From Acidobacteriota bacterium (lineage in GTDB: Bacteria > Acidobacteriota > Polarisedimenticolia > JACPZX01), in the NCBI GenBank assembly GCA_016195325.1, contig JACPZX010000011.1:1-64000 (forward strand): DNA of 64,000 nt, in the 5' to 3' direction. Position numbers and translations under genes: made by a program. Shown in pieces: positions 35,301-42,600 of the stretch (positions are counted from its first letter, which is position 1; every line of letters begins with the position of its first letter). The notes beneath the pieces are model-generated. The model made no database searches. It had not been told where the DNA came from and saw only the letters and a list, made by a program, of their open reading frames with translations.

Positions 35301-35409
35301 GATCTACTTCATGATCCGCGCCCAGAACGCCTGCCCCAATGGGACGGGGAGCTACGGCAACGGGAACAGGGACGCGACCGCCAGCCAGACCCCGACGGCG
35401 TGCAACTGA
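32356..35409 (+). CDS. Secreted right-handed beta-helix surface protein
   Basis: The 1017-residue protein has a signal peptide (AAGVLAAAMVFAILSTSPADA). Repeated beta-helix rungs of the polymorphic-outer-membrane/choice-of-anchor type follow (GGAIVNNGTLTLQQVGL, GGAVFNTSGASATFVSSTFS, GGGLYNNGGTADFNSVTF), in two blocks (about 35-340 and 345-700). A thrombospondin-3-like repeat sits near 861-890 (DTDGDGVPDFFDNC) and a C-terminal module of about 110 residues ends PTACN. Such proteins usually bind or process polysaccharide. No lyase residues can be assigned. The gene sits between two terminators and has the palindrome block upstream. Confidence 0.8.
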   Translation: MHSNRKPASAAGVLAAAMVFAILSTSPADANTVTVGLNNTPCDETALRNAILNPPGGTVSFSCGAGLVSIPITQPIAIAVDTIIDGGARISIDAAVGNGPAFQVSSSVSLKLAGLNVKSFNAGSGNGGAIVNNGTLTLQQVGLINNNAGSGGAVYNTGSLVATDSTCSGNSATSGGAVFNTSGASATFVSSTFSGNSATFGGGLYNNGGTADFNSVTFDLNSGFAFGSGIYNAGAATSVGVRNTIVAQGLGPQCNGPIVSNGHNLSSDSSCGFSALNNDLVNVNPNLGPLQNNGGFTKTHLPSAGNPFSPAIDAGDPNCPAFDQPGNARPFGPACDVGAVENQIPPHAWYVSTLGSDANTCNLKNTPCKTINGAISEAQGGDAIFVAEGTYTIPKSPQGVPVVDVTKSLTISGAWDSGFNTQPQKAMSVIDGQKYRRGITVEPSISAVMSRFIVRNGSHGLYGGGAYVAGSFTGREMVFSANAAPYGGALYVANAPANVGLEDSGVYFNDANRGGGLFLAGGKSFMQNVTVAENTACLDATVCGAVGGGGVYIQSGTVWLYYSTVADNVGEMAIAQGIYIENPATGFAILNSAILSNNAVCQKDILTGNWSLKSDQDCNAGVSGFGSNVEAGNSCGLNSGTNKIGKGCDLNLGPVSILGPLAGNGGRSFTYAIMPGDPAYDYGRAAGPPRDQRGVSRPQFANWDSGAYEWNGTTFCPNCAQPIGVRLGGLQGMSLVIDIPLGATGSIPNPQGQYTPRDAPSRDEPLGFPAASFDVRLFGQSLASPGPIEATMLDIPMTLTASFTEESGFGPMQQEQMSFVHYNPASGAWEPLPTMLDPAMMQVSTQTPMLGEFALALVGDTDGDGVPDFFDNCRGVSNPGQADGDRDGVGDACDCAPTNGTVFAPPADITNLDVTEIAGGGLQFTWTDQAPTSGSGTVYDVFSGSANALRPGGSFATGSCALDNLTTPSFTYNNPGPTQGQAIYFMIRAQNACPNGTGSYGNGNRDATASQTPTACN

Positions 35410-35428
35410 GGACCGGGGAACACTGAAG

Positions 35429-35462
35429 GAAGCCCCGATCGCCTCCACGCGATCGGGGCTTC
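35429..35462 (+). terminator. 14-bp perfect hairpin terminator
   Basis: GAAGCCCCGATCGC (35429-35442) pairs with GCGATCGGGGCTTC (35449-35462) around CTCCAC. No T tract follows on the plus strand. It separates the beta-helix gene from a convergent gene remnant and may act for both. Confidence 0.6.
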
Positions 35463-35464
35463 GC

Positions 35465-35638
35465 TCACGGCTCTTTCAAGAGCTTCTCCACTGCCCCGGT
35501 GAGCTTTTCGGGCGCGACGAACCCCTCGAACTTTTCGCAGATGACGCCCCGCTTGTTCACGAGGAAGGTCGTCGGATGCGTCATGACCTGATACGCCGTC
35601 TCGAGCCCGCCCGGCTCTCGGCCGGCATCGCGGTCCGG
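35465..35638 (-). pseudogene. C-terminal remnant of a thioredoxin-like (TlpA/AhpC-TSA) protein
   Basis: On the minus strand a 57-codon open stretch ends at TGA 35467-35465. It reads DRDAGREPGGLETAYQVMTH, then PTTFLVNKRGVICEKFEGF and a final helix ending KLLKEP. The cis-Pro and strand pattern (THPTTFLVNKRG) is that of the second half of a thioredoxin fold. A TGA directly upstream and the lack of any start or CxxC motif show only the tail remains. It lies between a terminator and the promoter region of the metalloprotease gene. Confidence 0.65.
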
Positions 35639-35666
35639 TCAGTTGATGTTCGACCCGGGCCCTCGA

Positions 35667-35690
35667 ATCCCAGCATGTTCATGCTCTGCC
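35667..35690 (+). promoter_or_regulatory. Conserved block with AGCATG-N2-CATGCT palindrome, copy 2
   Basis: The palindrome AGCATGTTCATGCT is at 35672-35685, inside a 24-base block matching 32232-32255 at 23 of 24 positions. It lies about 95 bases before the metalloprotease ATG at 35780, almost the same spacing as copy 1. Confidence 0.55.
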
Positions 35691-35779
35691 CGCGGCGGGG
35701 GTTCGATGGTACTCATAGGGCTGCCGCGGGAGCCGAGAATCCCGAGAGGGACGACCCGCCGAAGGAGAGGAGAGATCGA

Positions 35780-37675
35780 ATGAAGCACCGTCGCTTGAAT
35801 CACCGGGCCGTCGCGAAGATCCGGGCGGCATGGCTCGCGTTCGCCCTGGCGATGGTCGCTCCGTCATGGGCCGCCGCCGGCTTCGACGGGGTCACGCTCG
35901 CGGCCTCCCCGGGGACGGGTCCCGGCCAGATCCGGCTGGACTGGATCGGCGGCGATCCGATCTTCTCGATCTACCGCTCGTCGCTCAAGGGGTCCGTGGT
36001 CGCGCCCGGGAACTTCGTCGGGGAGTCGAACGGACACACCTTCTCGGACACGCCGGGAACCGGGAACATCTTCTATTACGTCGTCACCAGCCCGTGCGTC
36101 TACAACCCGCCCGAGATCTGCGACGGCATCGACAACGATTGCGACGGCATCACGGACAATCCGGGGAGCGAGGCCTCGTGCAACCTGCCGAACGCCGTGC
36201 CCGCGTGCTCGCGCGGACGGTGCGTCGTCGCCGGGTGCCTGACAGGGTTCGGCGACTGCGACGGCGCGGTCGCGAACGGCTGCGAGGCGCCCACCAACCT
36301 GGCGCAGTCCAACTCGCCGGACATCTTCGGCGGGGCCGACGTGATGCCGGGCTACGCGCGGGTTGCGTCCATCACGAACTGCGGGGGATGCGGCCAGACG
36401 TGCAATGACGGGATGGGGTGCACGACCGACCTCTGCGTGCCGGTCGCCTCGGCGGGCGGGGCGACGGGCTCGTGCCGGCACTACGACCGCTCACAGTGCG
36501 CGTCGGCGCGCTGCGCGGGGACGCTCCAGCCGGGGGCGCCGCCGCCGGCGGAGCCTTCGTGCGCGGGACAGGACAATGACGGCGACGGCCTGCCGGAGGC
36601 GTGGGAGACGGCGCTCACCGACCCCTACACCGGAGCCAACCAAACGGCGGGCGTGGACCTGAACTGCGACGGGGAGGTCAGCGATTCCGACGGGGACCTG
36701 ATCTGGCACGAGCCCCCTGCAGGCGACAACAGGAAGGACATCTACCTGAAAATCGACTACATGGCGCCGAGCGGATCGGAGACCGTGAGCCACGCTCCGG
36801 ACCCGAACGCCCTCGAGGCCGTGGTGGCCGCCTTCGACAGGGCCGGGATGTCGCTCCACATCGATCCCTTTCTGTCGGAAGTCCCCCACCACGCGTTCAT
36901 CACCTTCCCCGACGCCTCCCCGACCGGGTCGTGCGGAACGCTGCCGGACGCCGTGAGCTTCTACGGCCCCGTCTACAAGGGGGACCCCGCGAACTTCGAT
37001 CCGCGCAGGAGAATCGGGTACCACTACGCCGTCTTCGGGCACGACAGCTGCGGCGGGAACTCCTCCACGGAGGGAGGAAGCGGGATGGGGGAGATCTACG
37101 GAAATGACAGCGTCATGTCCCTGGGAAGCCTCACGTTCTCGTCACCCGACCAGAGAGTCAGGGCCGAGGCCGGAACGCTCATGCACGAGCTCGGCCACAA
37201 CTTCGGGCTGTGCCACGGCGGGGCGGGGGATCCCAACGCGGCCTCCATCTGTTCGAATGCGGATGTCCCGCTCAAGCCGAACCACGTGAGCTCCATGAAC
37301 TTCGCGTACGAGCTGGGCGGCATCGAGCGAGCCGCCATCCCGGGGACGCTCGGCCCGCTGGATCCGAATCTGCCGGTCCGGGTCGATTTCAGCTACGGCG
37401 TCGAGCCGTGGCTCGACGAGGGCTTCCTCGACGAGTCCGTCGGGCTCGGGGTGACGTCGCCACCCTTCAACCGGGACATCGCGTGGCACGTCTGCTTCGG
37501 CCAGCTCGTGAGGGCGCCGGCGAGCGGTCCGATCGACTGGAACTGCGACGGCTTCTTCGGCCCGCCGATGCCCGTCGACGTCAACGGCGACGGCCTGATC
37601 TCGATCCTCACGAGCTCGGACGAGTGGGGGAGCCTCGCGTACGGATTTCAGTGCCGGAGCACATTTCAGAATTAG
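35780..37675 (+). CDS. Secreted zinc metalloprotease with MopE-type motif
   Basis: The 631-residue protein has a signal peptide (AWLAFALAMVAPSWAAA), an FnIII-like segment (about 30-108) and a Ca-type Cys/Asp motif (CDGIDNDCDGITDN, about 113-126). A Cys-rich region and an EF-hand-like turn (DLNCDGEVSDSDGD) follow. Near residue 468 is the extended zinc motif HELGHNFGLCHGG, i.e. HExxHxxGxxH, with Glu as catalytic base and three His ligands, typical of metzincins. A Met-turn candidate (SSMNFAYELGG) follows. ATG 35780 is preceded by GGAGAGGAGAG. It probably degrades extracellular protein. The palindrome block upstream hints at co-regulation with the beta-helix protein. Confidence 0.82.
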   Translation: MKHRRLNHRAVAKIRAAWLAFALAMVAPSWAAAGFDGVTLAASPGTGPGQIRLDWIGGDPIFSIYRSSLKGSVVAPGNFVGESNGHTFSDTPGTGNIFYYVVTSPCVYNPPEICDGIDNDCDGITDNPGSEASCNLPNAVPACSRGRCVVAGCLTGFGDCDGAVANGCEAPTNLAQSNSPDIFGGADVMPGYARVASITNCGGCGQTCNDGMGCTTDLCVPVASAGGATGSCRHYDRSQCASARCAGTLQPGAPPPAEPSCAGQDNDGDGLPEAWETALTDPYTGANQTAGVDLNCDGEVSDSDGDLIWHEPPAGDNRKDIYLKIDYMAPSGSETVSHAPDPNALEAVVAAFDRAGMSLHIDPFLSEVPHHAFITFPDASPTGSCGTLPDAVSFYGPVYKGDPANFDPRRRIGYHYAVFGHDSCGGNSSTEGGSGMGEIYGNDSVMSLGSLTFSSPDQRVRAEAGTLMHELGHNFGLCHGGAGDPNAASICSNADVPLKPNHVSSMNFAYELGGIERAAIPGTLGPLDPNLPVRVDFSYGVEPWLDEGFLDESVGLGVTSPPFNRDIAWHVCFGQLVRAPASGPIDWNCDGFFGPPMPVDVNGDGLISILTSSDEWGSLAYGFQCRSTFQN

Positions 37676-37680
37676 GCCGA

Positions 37681-37830
37681 TCACCTCTTGATCTGCGCGG
37701 CCCAGTTCTGGACGAGTGTGATCGTGGCGGGCGTTTCATCCCGGAGCGCGACGTTCAGGAGGAATCGCTGCCCGTCGGGGGAGATGTCGTACGCCCAGTC
37801 GGTGCCGGGCTTGAGGTGGACGTCGAACGC
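37681..37830 (-). pseudogene. C-terminal remnant of a PD40-propeller kinase-type protein
   Basis: The minus-strand frame ends at TGA 37681-37683 and reads FDVHLKPGTDWAYDISPDGQ, then RFLLNVALRDETPATITLVQ and NWAAQIKR. This matches the last 50 residues of the kinase at 18764-21424 (YDVSPDGQRILVNS ... VIDWAAELERR). No upstream part is present in this orientation. Confidence 0.65.
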
Positions 37831-37966
37831 GCGATTCTCTCCCCATGGGCGGTGGATCGCGTACGCGTCCAACGAGTCGGGACGCGGCGAGATCTACGTG
37901 AAGCCCTTCCCGGGGCCGGGAGGGAAGTGGCATGGCGTGGGCAGCCTATCGCAGACCGAGCTGTGA
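37829..37966 (+). pseudogene. PD40-propeller fragment in opposite orientation
   Basis: Plus-strand codons read NARFSPHGRWIAYASNESGR then GEIYVKPFPGPGGKW, matching the blade that normally lies about 80-100 residues before the C-terminus of such proteins. It abuts the minus-strand C-terminal remnant head to head near 37830, so the two pieces record an inversion or rejoining. The frame stops at 37964-37966. Confidence 0.6.
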
Positions 37967-38491
37967 ATCGACGAGCTCCTCCCACGTCCTGATCTCGTCG
38001 CGATACCTGGCGACGTCGTTCTCCAGCTCGGAGACCCGCTGCTCGGCCGCCGCGAGCTTGTCCTTGAAAAGCTTTTCCTGCAGGTCCAGTCCGGCCCGCT
38101 CGCGGGAGGATTCGCTGTCCGGCTTGCGCGCTCCGGGCCGCTCCTCCCGGCCGATCTCCTCGCCGAGCTGCTCGCTCCGGGCCTGAATCCCCTTCAACGC
38201 GTCGCCAAGGCCGTTTCGCTCGGCCGTGGCGCCTCGGAGCTCCGTCTCCCGGGCCGAGAGCGCGCGCTCCTTGATGTCGACGCGCTTCATGAGGAGATCC
38301 GTCTGCTGCTTCTTGAGCTGCTCGCGGAGCAGCGAGGCGATCTCCTGAATCGATCGGTTCAGATCGCGAATTCCCTGGGCGAGCTCCTGCGGCCGCTCGG
38401 CCTGGGGCGGCTCGGCGGACGAGGAGAGCGCGCCCGAAAAAGTTGCGACGGCCACCGCCGTGATGAGAACCCGTATCCGCTTGTCGAGCAT
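37946..38491 (-). CDS. Exported coiled-coil protein
   Basis: The 181-residue protein starts at ATG 38491 after AAGGAGGG. It has a signal peptide or anchor (RVLITAVAVATFSGALSSSA) and then almost continuous heptad-rich helix (ELAQGIRDLNRSIQEIASLL, RSEQLGEEIGREERPG, KLAAAEQRVSELENDVARYR). It is probably a periplasmic or surface coiled coil that self-associates. No family is recognised. Its 3' end overlaps the degenerate plus-strand propeller fragment by about 20 bases, which suggests the rearrangement happened right behind it. Confidence 0.75.
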   Translation of the reverse strand: MLDKRIRVLITAVAVATFSGALSSSAEPPQAERPQELAQGIRDLNRSIQEIASLLREQLKKQQTDLLMKRVDIKERALSARETELRGATAERNGLGDALKGIQARSEQLGEEIGREERPGARKPDSESSRERAGLDLQEKLFKDKLAAAEQRVSELENDVARYRDEIRTWEELVDSQLGLR

Positions 38492-38583
38492 CGAAGCCCT
38501 CCTTGTGCGACTCCCCAGTCTACCGCTCTGGCGCGACCCGCTCCTCGACGACACGCCCGTCCGATGAATCCTTCATCGGCGGG

Positions 38584-38889
38584 ATGTCGCGCACACGCAG
38601 TGGGTCGAAGGCCGCACTCGTGATGGGAATCGCCTGAGTCGCGGCCTGCGCGAATGTCCATCCCGGCGTCCCCGGCACGCCGAGCCTCGACATCCCCGGC
38701 GATCCGTGGGATCAGGACTGTGCCAGCGGACCGACCTTCGACCCCAAAGCGTCATGGCAGGGACACGGGGCCTTCGTCTCCTGCGTCGACAACGCGTGCG
38801 GGGCGCTCAGGAAGACAGGTCTCCTCACGGGCAAGCAGTGCGACGCCATCGTGACGGCGGCCGCGCGGTCGCAGTGGGGAGGGCCATAG
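38584..38889 (+). pseudogene. Small lipoprotein gene interrupted by TGA in its signal peptide
   Basis: ATG 38584 opens MSRTRSGSKAALVMGIA, then TGA at 38635-38637, then VAACANVHPGVPG and a 75-residue mature part with two Cys pairs (WDQDCASGPTFDPKASWQGH; FVSCVDNACGALRK) ending RSQWGGP at TAG 38887-38889. VAAC is a lipobox, so reading through the TGA gives a well-formed lipoprotein; there is no alternative start after it. A TGG or similar codon probably mutated. Selenocysteine is unlikely at a signal-peptide position and no good SECIS is seen. Confidence 0.55.
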
Positions 38890-38933
38890 GGAGCGAAACA
38901 GCGGTCAGGGACGCCGGTCCCGGGGCCGCCGCA

Positions 38934-39368
38934 TCAACCAAAGGGATCGCGCACGTCGAGAAAGTCGAACTTGCGGAAGTCGTGATCCACCGTGTAGAGG
39001 ACCGTCACCCCGTGCTGACGGAGGATGGCGGCGAGGTGCGCGTCGGGTACGAGGTTCCCCCGGATCGGCACTCCGCTGCTCACCGACCTGTACACCGGCC
39101 AGAACCCTTCCTCCTCCGAGAGGGCGCGCACGTGGGGGAGCGCGAGAAGCGCGGCCACGTTGGAGACCGCCTCCGTGTGGGTGAGGGGCTCGTCGAAGAT
39201 CGATGGATGGGTCGCGACGCGGAGGTAACCGAGGATCGTGGGCCAGGCGAGGCACATGACCTCTCCGCCCCGCGCCCGTTCCCGGAGGAACCGGATCGCG
39301 CGGGTGTGCCGCTCGCTCGCCGAATCGCTGGCGTAGAGGAGGACGTTGACGTCGACTGCGAAGCTCAC
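38934..39368 (-). CDS. vapC: VapC-type PIN-domain toxin
   Basis: The 144-residue protein has the PIN-domain order: FAVDVNVLLYASD with the first Asp (about residue 6), a central helix LRVATHPSIFDEPLT, NLVPDAHLAAI with a second Asp (about 108), and VDHDFRKF with further Asp near the C-terminus. PIN toxins cut tRNA or rRNA with Mg ions. The Glu often found at the end of the second strand is replaced in ILGYLRV, as in one PIN subgroup. The GTG start overlaps the antitoxin stop (GTGA), so the pair is translationally coupled. Confidence 0.85.
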   Translation of the reverse strand: MSFAVDVNVLLYASDSASERHTRAIRFLRERARGGEVMCLAWPTILGYLRVATHPSIFDEPLTHTEAVSNVAALLALPHVRALSEEEGFWPVYRSVSSGVPIRGNLVPDAHLAAILRQHGVTVLYTVDHDFRKFDFLDVRDPFG

Positions 39369-39622
39369 CGGCGCCGCTTTCCTCGCGCCGGCGGCGGCTC
39401 CATGAGCTCGAAGATGGACTCCCGGTCGGCGAGATCGACTCGCGACCCCATGCGGCGGGCGGTCCAGTGGAATTCCACCGGCCCCTCCGACTTTGATGGG
39501 TTCCTCTTCAAGGCCACCGCAAGGAGGTCGGAGACGAGTCGCCCGAGCGACTTCCTCTCACGCAGCTGAAGGCGCTTCAGCTCCTTCAGGACCGGGGCAT
39601 CGATGTCGAGGGTCGTTCTCAT
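39365..39622 (-). CDS. vapB: VapB-type ribbon-helix-helix antitoxin
   Basis: The 85-residue protein begins MRTTLDIDAPVLKELKRLQL, a ribbon strand followed by a helix, then KSLGRLVSDLLAVAL, the second RHH helix. The C-terminal 40 residues are basic and would wrap the toxin. The gene precedes and overlaps vapC, the standard antitoxin-toxin order. Its ATG directly follows a nested palindrome (39623-39651), the probable site for autoregulation. Confidence 0.82.
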   Translation of the reverse strand: MRTTLDIDAPVLKELKRLQLRERKSLGRLVSDLLAVALKRNPSKSEGPVEFHWTARRMGSRVDLADRESIFELMEPPPARGKRRR

Positions 39623-39651
39623 GATGCGCTGATGCTAACGCATGGCGCATC
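39623..39651 (-). promoter_or_regulatory. Nested palindrome abutting the vapB start
   Basis: GATGCGC (39623-39629) and GCGCATC (39645-39651) form the outer repeat; the centre holds a smaller inverted repeat (ATGC/GCAT around TAAC on the plus strand). It touches the ATG, so binding by the VapBC complex would block transcription or initiation. Confidence 0.55.
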
Positions 39652-39675
39652 AGATGTCATGCTCGCCGTAGCCGC

Positions 39676-42600
39676 CTACTTCACCACCGCCGCCACCGTC
39701 ACCGGGCTGATGAACTTCTTCAGCGGGTCGGTCCTCGGCGCGAGGTTGTCGATTCCCTGGATCCGGATGAAGAGCGATCCGCCGTTGACCGCCTTCTTGC
39801 AGATCGAGTTCCACGCCTTCGCCTTCACGTGCCACGATCCCGTGACGATGAGCGCGCTCCCGCTCGTGACCCGGGCCGACGACGGGAAGGTGGGCATCGT
39901 CGAGATGAAGACCTTGAACTTGTCGTAGCGGTCCACGTTCCAGGTGATCGTCGGCTGGGACGTCAACGGCGACGTGCAGTCGAGCGGCTCCCCCGGAAGC
40001 GGCCCGGCGACGAAGAGGGTGCACCCCCCGGAGACGTCGTCCACCTGGCCGTCGCAGTCGTCGTCGACGCCGTCGCAGACCTCGGTCCCCGGCGCCCCAG
40101 CGGCGCACGTATCGCTTCCCGCCACGCAGCTCCCCGCCGCCGCGCAGCGCCCCATTCCGCAGGAGGTCGCGAAGCCGTCCACCGTCCCGTCGCAGTCGTT
40201 GTCGAGGTTGTCGCAGACCTCCGCGGTGGGCGTCATGAGAGCCGCGCACTGGAGCGAACCGTTCGTGCAGGTCTCCGTTCCCGGTGAGCAGACCCCCATC
40301 AGCCCGGTGGCGCAGGGGGCGCCGCCCCCCGGGTTCCCCTCGTCCGTCATCCCGTCGCAATCGTCGTCGATGCCGTTGCAGACCTCGGTCTGGGGCGTGA
40401 GCGCCATGCACGAGTCGGCGCCCGCGACGCACGTCCCGGTGGACGCGCAGGCTCCCGAGCCGCAGGCGGTCGCGAAGCCGTCGACCGTCCCGTCGCAATT
40501 GTTGTCGAGATTGTCGCAGACCTCGGGCGAGGGGTTCGTCGTGCGGACGCACATGAGCGCTCCGCCGGTGCACGTCTGCATGCCGGGGCCGCAGACCCCC
40601 GGCTGCCCCGTGGCGCACGCGGCGCCGCCGCCGGGATTCCCCTCGTCCACCTGGCCGTTGCAGTTGTCGTCGACGCCGTTGCACACCTCGGCGGTGGGGG
40701 TCCCCGCCACGCACGAGTCGACGCCGGCGGCGCACGTTCCCGTCGAGGCGCAGGCACCCGCGCCGCAGTGGGAGGTGAAGTTGTCGACGTTGCCGTCGCA
40801 GTCGTCGTCCACGTCGTTGCAGATCTCGGCCGCTCCCGGATGGATGTTCGGATCGGCGTCGTTGCAGTCGTCGCCCACCGCCGCGTAGCCGGGGGGCTGG
40901 TTGCACTCGAACTGCGTGCTGCCCGGATCGCCGTGGTGGTCGCCGTCGAGGTCCTGGAACCAGGTCGTCGGCGTGCACGGCGCCACGCAGAGGTCGAGGC
41001 CGGTCTTGACGCCGCCGGGGGGGATCGTGATCGGGTCGAAATCCGGAAAGGTCTTCATGTTGTAGCACTGAGCGTCGAACCCGGGAAGCATGGAGCAGGC
41101 GCGCAGCGACGGAAGGTCGCTCGTCGAAGGGAGGCCGATCAGCGTGAAGCCGCCTCCGAAGAGGGAGTTCGGATCGAGATCGCCCAGTGAGCACGCGTGA
41201 TCGACGCCGTCGTCGACCATGAGACCGAAGGTCCCGAGATCGTCGGTGCAGGACGCGGTCTGGGTCGAGACCCTCCCCTTGGCCTTCGCCGCGAGGCCGA
41301 GGATGAAGTCCACGCCCGTCATCGGGGTCGACGGCGACGTGGCGGGGACGGGGTCCGCCTCGCAGGGGAAGAAGGTCCCGTTGGGGTCGTTGGTCCACGA
41401 CTTGAAGGTCATCACCGGGGCGGTCGTCCGCGGGTTGGGGGGCCCCGTCTTGATGAAGAAGCCGTTGGGATCCGGCAGGACGTGGAGCTTGTAGGTGCCG
41501 TCCGGGCAGCTCGTGGCGGCGGTCGCGAAGAGTCCGGCCGCGTGCGTCGCAAGCACCGTCACGTCCCGCAGCCCCTTCGCGCTCTTGTCGGCCAGCGTCC
41601 CCGAGATCGTCACCGCCTCTTCGGCGGTCAGGTCCTGAGTGATCCCCACCGAGGCGACGGCCACGTCCATCACCGTCGGCCCGATGAGGGCGACCTCGGG
41701 GTCGAGGTCGGCGTTCAGCGTGCTGGTGCTGTTCATGGGAGCGATGATCGAGAAGCTCCCGTCCCCCGCGGTCGTCTTCCTGTCGTTGTCGGGGCAGCAG
41801 GGGCTGGTCGTCACCGAGAAGACCTCCGCTCCCGCCATCGGCGTGCCGTCGAGGGCGCGCGTGAACGTCCCGGAGATCGGCACCCCCTTCGCGAGCTTGA
41901 GCCCTCCGACCGGGAGGCTCGAGCCGAAGACGAGGACCTGCGTCGAGAGGAAGGCGTGCGTGGTGTCCCCCACCGGGGGGCTCATCGTGAAGGTCCAGAG
42001 GCCGCCGGCCAGGCGGACCGAGTAGTCGCCGCTCGGGTCGGCGACCGCCTCCTCGTGGCCGGAGCCGCTCTCGAGGTCGAACGTGATGCGCGTGCCGCCG
42101 ACAGGCGCGTTCGCCGAGTCGAGGACGGTGCCGGTGACGAGCGTTCCCGCCTCCAGGACGATGTTCGCCGTCGCGGGGGTCGGCGAGGTGGTGACCGGCG
42201 CCGATCCGCTCGCGAGTCCGGCGGTGTTCGGAGGGAAAGTCAGAACGAGATGGCTTCCGGCGCGGCTGTGGAGCGTGTAGCGTCCGTTGGGATCCGTCCC
42301 CGTGAAATCACGAAGGACGAACTCGCCGCATGCGTCCTCGAGAAGCACGACGAGGGCGCCGCTCACGGCGCTCCCCGATCCGATCTTCACCGTGCCGGTC
42401 ACCGTGTCGCTCCCCTGCGCGAAGGGGGAGAAGTCGACCCTGAAGTAGAAGCCGGTCGAATCCACGCCGTTCGCCCGCACGACGACGTCGCCGTCCCCGG
42501 CCGTCGCCGGGACATGCGTGATGACGAGGCCGCGGACGAGATCCACGGTGACCGGCGTCGCCTCGACGGTGCCGCCCGACGCCTTCGTGAAGAAGACGTG

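Noticed and set aside
38664-38682. Hairpin CGGCGT/ACGCCG after the TGA of the lipoprotein gene as a SECIS
   Set aside because: The loop lacks a G in its first two positions and Sec in a signal peptide has no sensible role, so mutation is preferred.
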